Below are positions 22,625-31,927 of a stretch of DNA of 48,323 nt, one piece after another (positions within the stretch are counted from its first letter, which is position 1; each line of letters begins with the position of its first letter). Where the stretch lies: the NCBI GenBank assembly GCA_020353515.1, contig CP070695.1, positions 1,029,161-1,077,483 of the forward strand. The letters are read 5' to 3'. The translations under genes were made by a program, and so were the position numbers. The notes under the pieces are model-generated. The model saw only the letters and a list, made by a program, of their open reading frames with translations, was not told the origin of the DNA and ran no database searches. This stretch comes from Candidatus Heimdallarchaeota archaeon (GTDB lineage Archaea > Asgardarchaeota > Heimdallarchaeia > Hodarchaeales > Hodarchaeaceae).

Positions 22625-24034
22625 CTACTTAAGTAAGAAGTCTAAAGCTTTCTCTTTAATTTTCTCCAAGGTTGTAGATTCAATAGTTCCTTCGGCATAT
22701 TCGATAAGCACGCTGAGTTTTCCAGCACAAGTAACTGCACCCAAATTAAAAGTAACAGTAACTAGTGGAAATCCAGCACCAGGATTAAAGATCAAACGAT
22801 CTAACTCTAAGGAGCCGTACATTCTTGGAAAGTCTAAACGTGTGAGATTTGACACTGCTGTGCCTAAAGAAGGTGTGTCTAAAGAATCAATATTTCCTCT
22901 TTTAAGAGCAGAAGAGACTACATCTTTTTGTTTGCTGAATGTGGAAAGTTTTCCATGCCTTGGAGAGTCTGAGGGAATAAAACTTCCTAGAATTTTGAAA
23001 CTGAGAGATTCCATAATAGCTGGTTCAAGATAACACCAATTTAACGGTTCTTTGAATAGATTCTTGTTTGTATAGAGCTGTTCCGCTTTCTGATGGACTT
23101 TGCGTGCATTCTCCCAGAAACTAATTTTTTGATTGTATTTATATTTAAGAGTTACTCCACCAGCAAAATATCCCATAGCTTCCCCAGCAGGGCTTGGAAG
23201 GCGGTCTCTCATATTTCCAGCAATGATAATGCTTGAAAGATAAGGTTTATCACCTTGAATGAGGTATTGAGCACCAACAAACGCGGTTGTTAATGCTGTA
23301 TTGACAGAAACACCCTCTTTTCTACAACGATCAACCAATGCCGAAGTTTCAGCCTCAGAAAGTTCAACAGGTAACATTTCGTGTTTATAATTCTTCCAAT
23401 AAGCTTCATTGAGAGCTTTATAATCTTCGTGATCAAAGAAAATTGGGTTTTTCGTCCACTTTCTGTTCATTCGATTGATAAAAAACTTGACAATAGGATT
23501 AATGGAAACATTTTTGGGTAAATTGTCTTTGTCAATAGGTACTGGGTCAGGTAGTACTTCCACTTCTCGAGTTGGATCGCCAAGATGAACCATTAAATCT
23601 CTTGCAAGATATGCTAATGACATCCCATCACATATAATATGATGGCATAAAACTATCAATTCAGATATCTGCGTAGATTGTACTAATATAAATCGGATAG
23701 GGGGACGTTCCTCAAAATCAAAAGGAACCTTACAAGCCTCATGAAAAACTTCTATCCAATGTTCATCCGATTTTCGGGTAACGATTTCAATTGATATGTC
23801 TTTAATCCCTTCAGAGGTAAACCATGGAATGTGATCTTCATCCTCTTGAATCCGAATCCTGAGGTTTAGATGTCTCTGTTGGACTTTATTAACAGCGTCT
23901 TTTAGCGAACTTTCTGATATAATTCCTTTTATCCGAGCTACCATTGTAACGATCGCATATGGGGATCGTGTAAACATCCGTTCTAAAGGACTAACCTTTC
24001 TTTCATATTTTTTGACTTTTATTGTTTCTGACAT
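22625..24034 (-). CDS. Condensation-domain / PapA-like acyltransferase
   Basis: About 469 aa from ATG 24034 (TTG 24043 is the alternative; AAGG spacing favours the ATG). The catalytic motif HHIICDGMS (HHxxxDG, about residues 131-137) is intact in the N-terminal half, and the C-terminal half holds SNLTRLDFPRMYGSLELDRL and FNPGAGFPLVTVTFN, matching the N-terminal and C-terminal lobes of chloramphenicol-acetyltransferase-like condensation enzymes such as PapA5 or alcohol acyltransferases. It stands alone, without carrier protein or adenylation domain, so esterification of a lipid or alcohol with an acyl-CoA is more likely than peptide synthesis. It is divergent from a double-HTH regulator which may control it. 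Confidence 0.85.
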   Translation of the reverse strand: MSETIKVKKYERKVSPLERMFTRSPYAIVTMVARIKGIISESSLKDAVNKVQQRHLNLRIRIQEDEDHIPWFTSEGIKDISIEIVTRKSDEHWIEVFHEACKVPFDFEERPPIRFILVQSTQISELIVLCHHIICDGMSLAYLARDLMVHLGDPTREVEVLPDPVPIDKDNLPKNVSINPIVKFFINRMNRKWTKNPIFFDHEDYKALNEAYWKNYKHEMLPVELSEAETSALVDRCRKEGVSVNTALTTAFVGAQYLIQGDKPYLSSIIIAGNMRDRLPSPAGEAMGYFAGGVTLKYKYNQKISFWENARKVHQKAEQLYTNKNLFKEPLNWCYLEPAIMESLSFKILGSFIPSDSPRHGKLSTFSKQKDVVSSALKRGNIDSLDTPSLGTAVSNLTRLDFPRMYGSLELDRLIFNPGAGFPLVTVTFNLGAVTCAGKLSVLIEYAEGTIESTTLEKIKEKALDFLLK

Positions 24035-24162
24035 TTGGTACAAGACCTTCGTTACACATCTGTAAACCTGAATCTCTTTTTCTTACGATTCTACTAGGTC
24101 AATGAACATAATTAATTTTGGCTTTATAAATATTTTCATAAAAACACAAAAATTCAGAAAAG

Positions 24163-24170
24163 TATTTAAG
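24163..24170 (+). promoter_or_regulatory. TATA-like box TATTTAAG
   Basis: Centred about 31 bases before the ATG at 24198, the place expected for a leaderless archaeal transcript. The opposite strand has ATATTTATAAAG at about 24121-24132 for the divergent acyltransferase, so the gap 24044-24197 is a two-way promoter region. Confidence 0.45.
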
Positions 24171-24197
24171 CTAATATGAGAATATTTATGACGTACC

Positions 24198-25352
24198 ATG
24201 AACACTATTGATATAAAGAGAGAATTTATTAGATTTATGGAGGAGAAACATGCTGGGCTTCTTTTCCCTAAAAATTATTTTGGTTGTATGATGGCAGTAT
24301 TGATAGAACAGGAGCCTATCACACAAGACAACATCAAGAAGCTTACAAATTACTCTAAAACAACAATTTCTCAGATGTTAAAACTCCTCCAAGTGAATTT
24401 TCCATTAATTCAAATTAAAAAGCCAAAAATCAGGAAAAAATACTATTCAATTAATCTATCTACTGGAGAGTTCATGATTACATTTCTAAGGATGTTAATT
24501 GAGGCATATAGAGATAAAGTTGACTTTATTCTTCCATTGATTGAGGAGATTAAACCATATACCAAGAAACATCAAAAATTTCAAAATTTCAGTGAATTCC
24601 TTGAAAATTTCTTCAAAAACTCCTCACTCTATATCAAACTACTTACAGATTCATCTGAAGAGTTTAGTATTCTGGTAAAATCTGAAAAAATTGAAATCGA
24701 TGAATTAATATCGACGGATCTCATTAATTCCCCTGAGAACCAGACATATATTCAGAGTCTATTTACCCCCCCCAAATTACCAACATCTATCTTTATTCAA
24801 CGAATTGGAGATAAAGAGCTATCTAGGATCTATGTCCAGATCAAAAATAAGTTTTACCAAAAATTTAGACAAAATTTAACCTCAGCGAGATCACGAACAG
24901 CAATTGCTAGAGCAGTAATTGGAACTGAATTATTATTAGAAAAAAGACCTCTGACTCAGAAGGAGCTTGAACGTGCGACTGGTTTTCAAAGAAGTACCAT
25001 CTCAGATACTCTGAAATTGTTATTGAATTTGAAAATGGTTCAACTGATCAAAAAACCTGGTGATCGCAAAAAATACTATATGATCGTCCAATCCTGGGAT
25101 GCCAGAACGATTAATAGAATGAGGGCAAATATCGGTTACGCGATTGAGATGCAAGAAGGAATAAGTGATTTTATCGAAATAACAAAACAGATTGACACAG
25201 GGGAGGAAATCAACTCCCTACTTACGTTTCTTCATCATATTCATCATTCTTATAAACAATTTGAGCAATACTTCAAACTGCTTGAGGTAAAATATCTTAA
25301 TATACGACTGAAAGAATATTTAGCCCGTGAAACAATCCCTCTAACTTCTTGA
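24198..25352 (+). CDS. Transcriptional regulator with two GbsR/MarR-like winged helices
   Basis: 384 aa with an internal duplication. First winged helix, about residues 28-85: CMMAVLIEQEPITQDNIKKL, then NYSKTTISQMLKLL and a basic wing KKPKIRKKYYSI. Second, about 230-292: VIGTELLLEKRPLTQKELERAT, then RSTISDTLKLLLNL and wing KKPGDRKKYYMI. The two share the order TQ-(E/D)-x-x-K-L and the ending KKYY. Each is followed by a long helical region. One chain thus carries what is usually a homodimer, and should bind two half-sites as a monomer or four as a dimer. It is divergent from the acyltransferase gene, the likely target. Confidence 0.8.
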   Translation: MNTIDIKREFIRFMEEKHAGLLFPKNYFGCMMAVLIEQEPITQDNIKKLTNYSKTTISQMLKLLQVNFPLIQIKKPKIRKKYYSINLSTGEFMITFLRMLIEAYRDKVDFILPLIEEIKPYTKKHQKFQNFSEFLENFFKNSSLYIKLLTDSSEEFSILVKSEKIEIDELISTDLINSPENQTYIQSLFTPPKLPTSIFIQRIGDKELSRIYVQIKNKFYQKFRQNLTSARSRTAIARAVIGTELLLEKRPLTQKELERATGFQRSTISDTLKLLLNLKMVQLIKKPGDRKKYYMIVQSWDARTINRMRANIGYAIEMQEGISDFIEITKQIDTGEEINSLLTFLHHIHHSYKQFEQYFKLLEVKYLNIRLKEYLARETIPLTS

Positions 25353-25361
25353 CTTCATTTA

Positions 25362-26288
25362 GTGTTTGCCACAAAGGATAATGTTTTACGTTACCAGTCA
25401 ATATTCTGGAATTATTCTGATAATGGTCAGAAATACTTAATTCAAAGGGTAAAAAAAATGGAAGTTCAACGACTTTACCTATATAATCCTGATAAGAGAA
25501 GGAGTTTAGATGTTCAAGGCTCTGTTAAGACATCTTTACTATTATTAGATCGTATGTTGGTCTATTTGGCTGACCATAAGCCTGATATTCTTGATGAATA
25601 CATTTCTGGTTTAGAATTGAAATACAAGTCCGCTGTTATGAGTAGCTTTAACATTACTGACTCGCTTGATCTTTCTAATACTAGTACAGAGATGAAAATT
25701 CTAATGGATTTCCCAGATCTCCTAAAAACTTGTGCGGATTTCCTCCTTACAATGCTTGATGTTCCTCAAGATTATGCTTGGGAACCCCAAGAACTCGATT
25801 TGTTGACAGTAAACGTGACTAAAGCAAGTTACCATCATTTCTATTATCGAGCTAAACTCTTGACTGATCTGATGGACAGAGATGAAGCAATTCAACTATT
25901 GAAAGAGTTTATTGATTTTGCAATTGCGAAATATGCCCAGGTACCAACATACGAGGATCTAACTTCGATGTATGAAGATAACATCCGTGAATCTTATGAG
26001 AATGAGTCAGCAGACTGGATAGCTATACCCGTTAGCGAAGGCAGGTACATTTCTAGAGGAGACAAATGTGGCCCCTATGTGGTGTTAAAGGAATTCAATG
26101 ATCCAGAACTGGCTTACATCGTCGCCTGTTATGGAGATTATGCTCTGATAAAGAAAAGGAATGAGAATTTCGTACTTACAAGAACCCATACTCAGATGAA
26201 TGGTCCCTATTGCGATACCTGTATTCACGATACCAGGATCGTGGACAAAATAGAACATCCTCCAAAAGAAGTGTTTGAAAATCTTTAA
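25362..26288 (+). CDS. ATC-hydrolase-like protein (L-2-amino-thiazoline-4-carboxylate hydrolase family fold)
   Basis: 308 aa from GTG 25362, or 276 aa from ATG 25458, which has AAAGGG eight bases upstream; the second start may be the true one. The C-terminal half ends in LTRTHTQMNGPYCDTCIHDTR, close to the Cys-containing ending of the ATC hydrolase family (x-RT-x-T-x-x-x-G-x-x-x-CD), and contains GPYVVLKEFNDPELAYIVACYGD before it. That family opens a thiazoline ring in cysteine synthesis in some bacteria, but many members are uncharacterised. The gene follows the double-HTH regulator by nine bases. Family call moderate, substrate unknown. Confidence 0.6.
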   Translation: MFATKDNVLRYQSIFWNYSDNGQKYLIQRVKKMEVQRLYLYNPDKRRSLDVQGSVKTSLLLLDRMLVYLADHKPDILDEYISGLELKYKSAVMSSFNITDSLDLSNTSTEMKILMDFPDLLKTCADFLLTMLDVPQDYAWEPQELDLLTVNVTKASYHHFYYRAKLLTDLMDRDEAIQLLKEFIDFAIAKYAQVPTYEDLTSMYEDNIRESYENESADWIAIPVSEGRYISRGDKCGPYVVLKEFNDPELAYIVACYGDYALIKKRNENFVLTRTHTQMNGPYCDTCIHDTRIVDKIEHPPKEVFENL

Positions 26289-26307
26289 TTTTAGATCAAA
26301 ATTTCTA

Positions 26308-26811
26308 CTATTTAATTGAGGTTATAATCTTCTCCTCCTCCTGACTTGATCCTTTCCCAGTTAAACGTAGAGCGGTTACAATATACTCTTGCATCTGTGA
26401 TTGATGAATTTGCTCTATTAGAGGTGCATTTTGTTCAGTTAATTCAATCCATTTGTGAAGTTCCGATTCAATTACTTGTTCTTGAATTTCAATTCTTAAT
26501 TGATGATTCTTAAGGCATTTTTCTCGTGATATTGTTTTGGCTTGCTTTAATAAAGCCATCGCTTGGTTGAGATTACCATTGATTAATTCTAATTGGCTTT
26601 GGATTACTACGACTTCAATCTCTAGAGTGAACGACTTTTGTTTTCGGGCGATCTCGTTCAGTTGCGCTAGTAATCGCTGGATTTCCTTGAATACTTCTCC
26701 ATGACCAGTACTTGATAATTCCCAGATTAAGATCTCTAACAGGTTAAGCATGGCAAATACGGTCAGATCATGTGAAATACTTTCTTCTTCTGTGATTTGT
26801 TTAAAAACCTC
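26308..26811 (-). pseudogene. C-terminal remnant of a TPR-helical repeat protein
   Basis: The frame is open from just after a TAA (26812-26814) to the stop at 26308, giving 167 residues. Helical-repeat coding sequence (EVFKQITEEESISHDLTVFA) already runs ahead of the first Met at 26751, so the upstream part of the gene appears lost rather than absent. The rest is paired amphipathic helices (VVVIQSQLELINGNLNQAM, LLKQAKTISREKC) and an ending LHKWIELTEQNAPLIEQI. I associate this ending with large TPR proteins common in Asgard genomes. A short expressed ORF from ATG 26751 (147 aa) cannot be excluded. Confidence 0.55.
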
Positions 26812-26894
26812 TTACGCTTTAGTCTTCATTGTACTTAACCGTGATTTCTTGAAAACTCAATAATTGATGAACTTAGGATCCTTTAATTGATAAA

Positions 26895-27404
26895 TTATTC
26901 TATTTGTTGCAGGATTTCTATAATAAACGATGCTTTTCCCTCCGTATAAGCATCTCTATCTGCACTAAATCGTTGAGCTAGCAATTTTTTCAATTCAGCG
27001 TACTTTTTGGCTTTGTCTGGATGTTGTAGTAGAAAATCACGAAAAAATAGATGATTTTTCCACTCCTGACTGGAAATCTCAAGCATGTGGAGATGGAAAA
27101 CCCTTGGACTTCCTTTAACAAAATAGTGTCTATTTGGAATACCAAATTCTCCTTTATATTCGTACCCTAGATTTTTGAGAGGTTTCACACACTTAAAAGC
27201 TTTCTTAAAGTCGTGTACTGCTACTGCAATATCAATGATTGGCTTCGCCATCATGCCAGGGATAGCTGTACTACCAATATGCTGAATATTCAGGATTTGT
27301 TCACCAATTGCAATCTCTAGTTGTAGTTTTTCTTTGGAATAAACCTGTACCCATTTTGGTGAATAAGGAGAAAGTTTCACAATTCCACGTTTGAGACCAA
27401 TCAT
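26895..27404 (-). CDS. GrpB family protein (nucleotidyltransferase fold, UPF0157)
   Basis: 169 aa, the common length. Family features in order: VKLSPYSPKWVQVYSKEK, IQHIGSTAIPGMMAKPIIDI (the HxGSTA and KPxIDI boxes that form the nucleotidyltransferase-like core), GYEYKGEFGIPNRHYFVKG, HLHMLEISSQEWKNHLFFRDFL and the C-terminal YTEGKASFI. GrpB proteins are widespread and resemble minimal nucleotidyltransferases; a role in coenzyme A synthesis has been suggested for some and is not established here. The gene stands 40 bases downstream of the TIGR04076-like gene on the same strand. Confidence 0.9.
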   Translation of the reverse strand: MIGLKRGIVKLSPYSPKWVQVYSKEKLQLEIAIGEQILNIQHIGSTAIPGMMAKPIIDIAVAVHDFKKAFKCVKPLKNLGYEYKGEFGIPNRHYFVKGSPRVFHLHMLEISSQEWKNHLFFRDFLLQHPDKAKKYAELKKLLAQRFSADRDAYTEGKASFIIEILQQIE

Positions 27405-27444
27405 ATAACTTCTTGATGTTAATATCGATTGAAAAAGGATAGTC

Positions 27445-27891
27445 CTATTTTGGGAAATTTAGCTTCATCCTCTCAACCACTTGTATTTCCATGAGTACAT
27501 TTCCCCATCCTCCACATTTTAGTCCAATATCGATACAACTGGCTCGATTAAAACGTATTTCATTAGGATCAACTCCGGCATAGAATAATTCTTGTGCAGT
27601 ATAGAGTAGATGATCTATAGATCCTAAAGCATAGATACATATTCTTTTAGGACAATATTTTGTGAGGAGGTTACCCGCACCATCAAAGTAGAATTTATCA
27701 CCTACTTTGTGTTGACTATTACACCCTCGAGCTTCGATTACTTCTATAATGATCGTTTTATTCAATAAATCAGGAGTTTTAGACAAAATATCTTGATTTC
27801 TTACATTAGATATAAATACCTGCATTTCCTCTTTACTATACCCAAAATGATTTCTAAGATTTTTAAACATCTCATCACTTATATTTTCCAT
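27445..27891 (-). CDS. TIGR04076-like small Cys-containing protein
   Basis: 148 aa. The start at ATG 27891 is fixed by a strong Shine-Dalgarno, GGAGGT, six bases upstream; an ATG at 27912 lies before it and is rejected. A helical N-terminal part (MENISDEMFKNLRNHFG) precedes a small beta domain: IIEVIEARGCNSQHKVGDKF, YFDGAGNLLTKYCPKRICIY and a last part with CIDIGLKCGGWGNVLMEIQV. The GDKF and CP/CxxC-type Cys positions match my memory of the TIGR04076 family, often found in anaerobes, function unknown. The Cys residues may bind metal. Confidence 0.7.
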   Translation of the reverse strand: MENISDEMFKNLRNHFGYSKEEMQVFISNVRNQDILSKTPDLLNKTIIIEVIEARGCNSQHKVGDKFYFDGAGNLLTKYCPKRICIYALGSIDHLLYTAQELFYAGVDPNEIRFNRASCIDIGLKCGGWGNVLMEIQVVERMKLNFPK

Positions 27892-28018
27892 TGATTGACC
27901 TCCGTAATTCATTTTTACAATTTAAAAGCAAATAATCAATCTTTATACTTCATTTATACTAATTTTCGATAAGAATTAACTAACTTTAAGTGAAAGAAGA
28001 TTTTTGCTTTGGGTCAAG

Positions 28019-28897
28019 ATGACAGTAGATTTTATCCAAGAGCTGAAAGATTTTCTTGTCAAAGCGAATCTTTCAACTTATTGTATTAACACATACCTTG
28101 CACTTTTAGATTCAAGTGATTTAACAGCTAAAGAAATCGCTAAAAGTTCTGGAGTGCCTATTGGCCGAGTTTACGAGATTTTAGAGGAATTAGATACGAA
28201 GGGAATGGTTACAATTCACGATTCTTGGCCAAAATCGTTTAGTGCGTTACCATTGAATAGAGCATTGTATAATTTGGTTAATTATCAAACAAAGGAGAGT
28301 AAACGAAAAGCAACTTTCTTATTTGACCAAGCAAAAATACTCGAAGCAAAATTGTACAGTTCCGATATTCCTATCAAGACAGAACCTTCAAAAATCTTCT
28401 ATTCAACCATATTAGGGACAAAAGACATCATTCCCTTGTACATTCAATATTTTAATGAATCTCAAGAGGAAATATTAATTAATGAGTTTATCAATGATAC
28501 AACTCTGAAAGTCCTTTCTTTGGCTGAAACCTTCTTTCAAAGTCTCAATAACGCGTTAAAGCGTGGAGTTCAAGTTAAAGTCTTATGGAGTTTAGAATAT
28601 GACAGAGTACCCCTAACAGAAGACCAAAGAAAGAAAGAGATAACACTTTTTAACAAAATAAAAAACCAAATTGAAGAGTTCGGACTCCCTACACAAAATG
28701 AGAATTTCGATATGAAATTTATACATAGTAGAGTCCCAACTTATTATGATATCATAGATAAAAAAAGAGTTCTTATAAAACTCCAGAATCCATCAAGGCC
28801 TTGGCAAATATTTGCTAGCCTAAACATTGTCGATCCATTACTGGCTAGAGAATTAAGAAAGCAATACTACGCTGTATGGCAATTCGATTCAACCTAA
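28019..28897 (+). CDS. TrmB-family transcriptional regulator
   Basis: 292 aa from ATG 28019 (TTG 28004 is an alternative). The N-terminal winged helix is the TrmB type: NLSTYCINTYLALLDSSDLT, AKEIAKSSGVPIGRVYEILE, ELDTKGMVTI. A helical linker (YQTKESKRKATFLFDQAKIL) leads to a C-terminal effector domain with a phospholipase-D-like fold feel (EEILINEFINDTTLKVLS, then LKRGVQVKVLWS), as in TrmBL proteins. TrmB regulators control sugar uptake and central metabolism in archaea, although here no sugar transporter is adjacent. The neighbours are a YkgJ protein and an MFS permease, possible targets. Confidence 0.88.
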   Translation: MTVDFIQELKDFLVKANLSTYCINTYLALLDSSDLTAKEIAKSSGVPIGRVYEILEELDTKGMVTIHDSWPKSFSALPLNRALYNLVNYQTKESKRKATFLFDQAKILEAKLYSSDIPIKTEPSKIFYSTILGTKDIIPLYIQYFNESQEEILINEFINDTTLKVLSLAETFFQSLNNALKRGVQVKVLWSLEYDRVPLTEDQRKKEITLFNKIKNQIEEFGLPTQNENFDMKFIHSRVPTYYDIIDKKRVLIKLQNPSRPWQIFASLNIVDPLLARELRKQYYAVWQFDST

Positions 28898-28931
28898 ACC
28901 AATTGGAACAATTTGAGGTTTGGTATACATA

Positions 28932-29570
28932 ATGGAGACAGTCATTCATCATATTGATACTATTATCTACACTAAATTTGATATTCTTACCGATTTTGGT
29001 GGATCATTTACATTAAACATCCCCTTATTCTGTCAACAGTGTGGCCAATGTTGTAGAGAGATTTCATTCCCAGATCCGAATAGTTTAGATGACGTGATAA
29101 AGTCCCTTAACATGGATATTCAGCTATTAGGAAAACAAAATGGAGAACAAAAATATTACTCAAAGACATTAACAGAAATATGTCAAATTAAGCCTTGCAT
29201 CTTTCTACAGGATGATTTATGTCTTATCTATTCTCTAAGGCCTTTACTATGTAGAGAATGGTATCCTCGGGTTAAATCGAAATGCCCAGCTTATCTTCTT
29301 CACAATAAAATAAGCCAGACTCTTCTTAACAATCGCAAATATCGCGTTGGCACGCGTGAAATGGTCTTGATTGGAGATATGAATCTAAATTTATCCTATC
29401 CATCAGTCAGAAAACTAGAAGAAATCGATGAACATACTTTGATTCATTATTATTCTCCTCCAGAGGATGAAATACGCCCGATATGGGAATTATTTCTTAC
29501 TTTCAATCCTACAAATCACGAAAGATTAATTTTTAAAACTATTAATCCAGTTATGAGATTACTAGATTAG
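28932..29570 (+). CDS. YkgJ-family Cys-cluster protein (UPF0153)
   Basis: 212 aa from ATG 28932 (TTG 28920 possible; GAGGT precedes). The characteristic FCQQCGQCCRE box is followed by CQIKPCIFLQDDLCLIYSLR and PLLCREWYPRVKSKC, giving the usual Cys set thought to bind zinc or an iron-sulfur cluster. The C-terminal 80 residues are specific to this protein. The biochemical role of the family is not settled. Its 3' end overlaps the end of the MFS gene on the other strand by 20 bases. Confidence 0.85.
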   Translation: METVIHHIDTIIYTKFDILTDFGGSFTLNIPLFCQQCGQCCREISFPDPNSLDDVIKSLNMDIQLLGKQNGEQKYYSKTLTEICQIKPCIFLQDDLCLIYSLRPLLCREWYPRVKSKCPAYLLHNKISQTLLNNRKYRVGTREMVLIGDMNLNLSYPSVRKLEEIDEHTLIHYYSPPEDEIRPIWELFLTFNPTNHERLIFKTINPVMRLLD

Positions 29571-30831
29571 GTTTCTTGGGTTCATCAACAAAAAAGAACG
29601 CCACACCACCAATGAATCGTAGAACTACAACGATCAAGAGCATTGTATAAATTGCTGACCATTTTCCAACAAAACTGATCAATATTTCTGTGACTATTCC
29701 CATGGAAATCGAGCCAATAAAGGTAACTATCCCCATAATTAATTGATAGGCACCGACATAGTGACCCTTGGCTTCTTCAGAAGCAGAATCTATGATATAC
29801 GCGTTAATTGTAACGAAATAAAGTCCATATCCAAATCCACCAATTATGTTGCTTATTGTTAGTTCTATCCAATTCCTAGCAAAGAATAAGACAACAGGAA
29901 CTAGGAACATCACCCTTCTCCCCCAGAATCCAATTCTCTTCCCACGTTTATCAATTAGATAACCCCCAATCACCAAGGAGCAGACCTGACAGATCATAAA
30001 TGCCGCCCACATAAAAGAATATTCCGTAGGAGACGCATATCTCTCTCTAACAAAGATAAAAATCGGCCAGCCTGACGACATTGCGAAATCCATTAATGCG
30101 CATACAAGTACAAAGCGCCTAAAAGCAGGGTTTTCTTTAAGTGGTCTGAAAGTATTAACAAGGCTCTTTTTCAGGTTGAATTTTAAATTAGAATGGTTCT
30201 CCAAGTTTTTGGGAGCAGTCTCTTTCATAAAAAGCGCTAGAATCCCCGCAACAAAGAAACCAAAAGCACCAATACGAAAAATAATGTTATATTGTTGTGC
30301 ATAATCAACACTGATGAAAGGAACTACCCACCCACTTACTAGAAATACACACATCGTGAAAATCACACTTATAGTTGTGATTCTTCCAATATATGACCCT
30401 CTTTTACTTTCTTTTGAAGTATCACCCAACATTGCCATCCATGACGGAGTGAAAATACTAAATGCGAAGGAATATATTATCATTGCCCCAAGAAATATTA
30501 TCGGATCTGTTATAAGCGGATAGATAAAACTCATCAATGCGGTAACAAACAGTCCTAAAACAAGGAATGGCTTTCTTCCAAATCGATCACTTAATCGACC
30601 AAAAGGAGATTGAACTGCTAACTGTATTAAATTCCGTATGCTAGTAATGATAGAAAGCAAAAATGGGGTCGCTTGAATAAAAACAGCATATAACTGAGCA
30701 TAAGCTCCTCCAATAAAATTTCCAATTGCCTTACCTATAGCTATACTATAAATGAGGAATTTTTTGTTCTCGGATACCGTTTCTTTGTCAGCAAGATATT
30801 CTAATGAGACGCTCATTGAATTTTCAGTCAA
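29551..30831 (-). CDS. Major facilitator superfamily transporter
   Basis: 426 aa with about 12 transmembrane helices, normal for the family. The loop 2-3 signature is clear (GRLSDRFGRKPFLVLG), and a second, weaker copy (GGYLIDKRGKRIGFWGRR) lies in the C-terminal half, as expected of the internal repeat. A central cytoplasmic loop (MKETAPKNLENHSNLKFN) separates the halves. TTG at 30831 is preferred because AGGG lies six bases before it; ATG 30816 is too far from that site. The substrate cannot be told; drug efflux or sugar or peptide uptake are all possible. It may be under control of the nearby TrmB regulator. Confidence 0.9.
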   Translation of the reverse strand: MTENSMSVSLEYLADKETVSENKKFLIYSIAIGKAIGNFIGGAYAQLYAVFIQATPFLLSIITSIRNLIQLAVQSPFGRLSDRFGRKPFLVLGLFVTALMSFIYPLITDPIIFLGAMIIYSFAFSIFTPSWMAMLGDTSKESKRGSYIGRITTISVIFTMCVFLVSGWVVPFISVDYAQQYNIIFRIGAFGFFVAGILALFMKETAPKNLENHSNLKFNLKKSLVNTFRPLKENPAFRRFVLVCALMDFAMSSGWPIFIFVRERYASPTEYSFMWAAFMICQVCSLVIGGYLIDKRGKRIGFWGRRVMFLVPVVLFFARNWIELTISNIIGGFGYGLYFVTINAYIIDSASEEAKGHYVGAYQLIMGIVTFIGSISMGIVTEILISFVGKWSAIYTMLLIVVVLRFIGGVAFFFVDEPKKPNLVIS

Positions 30832-30946
30832 TTTTTTCCCTGAATGAGAACCTACATAATCAATAGAAATATATATTCTGAGACATAAAGCTTTATAAAT
30901 TTCATAATCTAACTGTAAATCAAAATTTTAGGTAAAAGAAGTGGGA

Positions 30947-31663
30947 ATGATATTCTCAAGAAATGTTAAAAGCATTCTAACATTCGAAAAACAAGGTTTA
31001 TGTGAAATATCGTTAAATGATCGTTCTACAATACAGGCAGTAATAGTAATAACGATCCTAGCTATTTTAGAGACAATTTTTGGACTTATTTACGCACTTT
31101 CAAACTTAGAAACAATATCTGATAAGTTAATGATACATGGAATTATTTCCACTTTCTCAATTTTTGGGACAATTTTTAGAGATCTATATACCTACTTATA
31201 TATTGAAGAGTTACACATTGAGATAGTTATTAGTTTGATTATTTCAAGTTTCTTAATGTTCTACATATTTGCAGTTCTATTTACATACACATTAACACTT
31301 TTTATTAATAAATTAGGAGGGAAAATCATGCCAATAAACTGTTTCAGGATTATTGGTTTATCTTTTGCATTTGAAATAATTCTTTTGATCTTGATTGAAC
31401 CACTTCGTTTATATACAGTTGGAACTCCAATACCATGGGCTATATTAAGCTTTATTCCATTAATACTCCAAATATTGGTCATTACTTTTGGAATCACAGC
31501 AATATCAGAATTATCTTGGTGGAAAGTAAGTATTAGTACAATAATCATCTACTTTATTACAATCATACTGGCATTCGTTATAGGGCCTATATTAATCAAA
31601 GGTCTCATAAATGACCTGTTTGACTATAAACCAGGTCTTTTGACCTTTATAAATACTGGTTGA
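30947..31663 (+). CDS. YIP1-like polytopic membrane protein
   Basis: 238 aa from ATG 30947 (GTG 30941 possible). Five hydrophobic segments: AVIVITILAILETIFGLIYA, a weaker MIHGIISTFSIFGTI, VISLIISSFLMFYIFAVLF, IIGLSFAFEIILLILIE, and the pair AILSFIPLILQILVITFG / TIIIYFITIILAFVIG. The loop TLFINKLGGKIMP followed by FRIIGLSFA is like the small-residue/GG loop of the Yip1 family, whose eukaryotic members sit with Rab GTPases in Golgi membranes. In prokaryotes the role is unknown. Family call moderate. Confidence 0.6.
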   Translation: MIFSRNVKSILTFEKQGLCEISLNDRSTIQAVIVITILAILETIFGLIYALSNLETISDKLMIHGIISTFSIFGTIFRDLYTYLYIEELHIEIVISLIISSFLMFYIFAVLFTYTLTLFINKLGGKIMPINCFRIIGLSFAFEIILLILIEPLRLYTVGTPIPWAILSFIPLILQILVITFGITAISELSWWKVSISTIIIYFITIILAFVIGPILIKGLINDLFDYKPGLLTFINTG

Positions 31664-31835
31664 TAACTTATTGGTTTCTTCGAACGAATGCGGGGGATTA
31701 TAAAAGATAATTTTCCAAATGCCTTGAATCCAAGAGGAGAAGAGTCGAACACTCTATCAATATTTTCCCTAAAAACTGATACTTAGTACTAATAGAAATA
31801 AATATTCATTTTTTCGATAATATTCAATTCTGATC

Positions 31836-31842
31836 TATAAAA
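31836..31842 (+). promoter_or_regulatory. TATA box TATAAAA upstream of gap
   Basis: Clear consensus box 86 bases ahead of the gap ATG, which would give a leader of about 65 bases that ends in a GAGGA Shine-Dalgarno (AAGAGGAATTATAATG). No other promoter-like element stands closer. Confidence 0.45.
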
Positions 31843-31927
31843 TGTGGGTTCAGGTGATTAACGAAAGTAATGAGAGAAGAAAGAACTAAAATGAAGTTAT
31901 CTTATTTCACATTTAAGAGGAATTATA

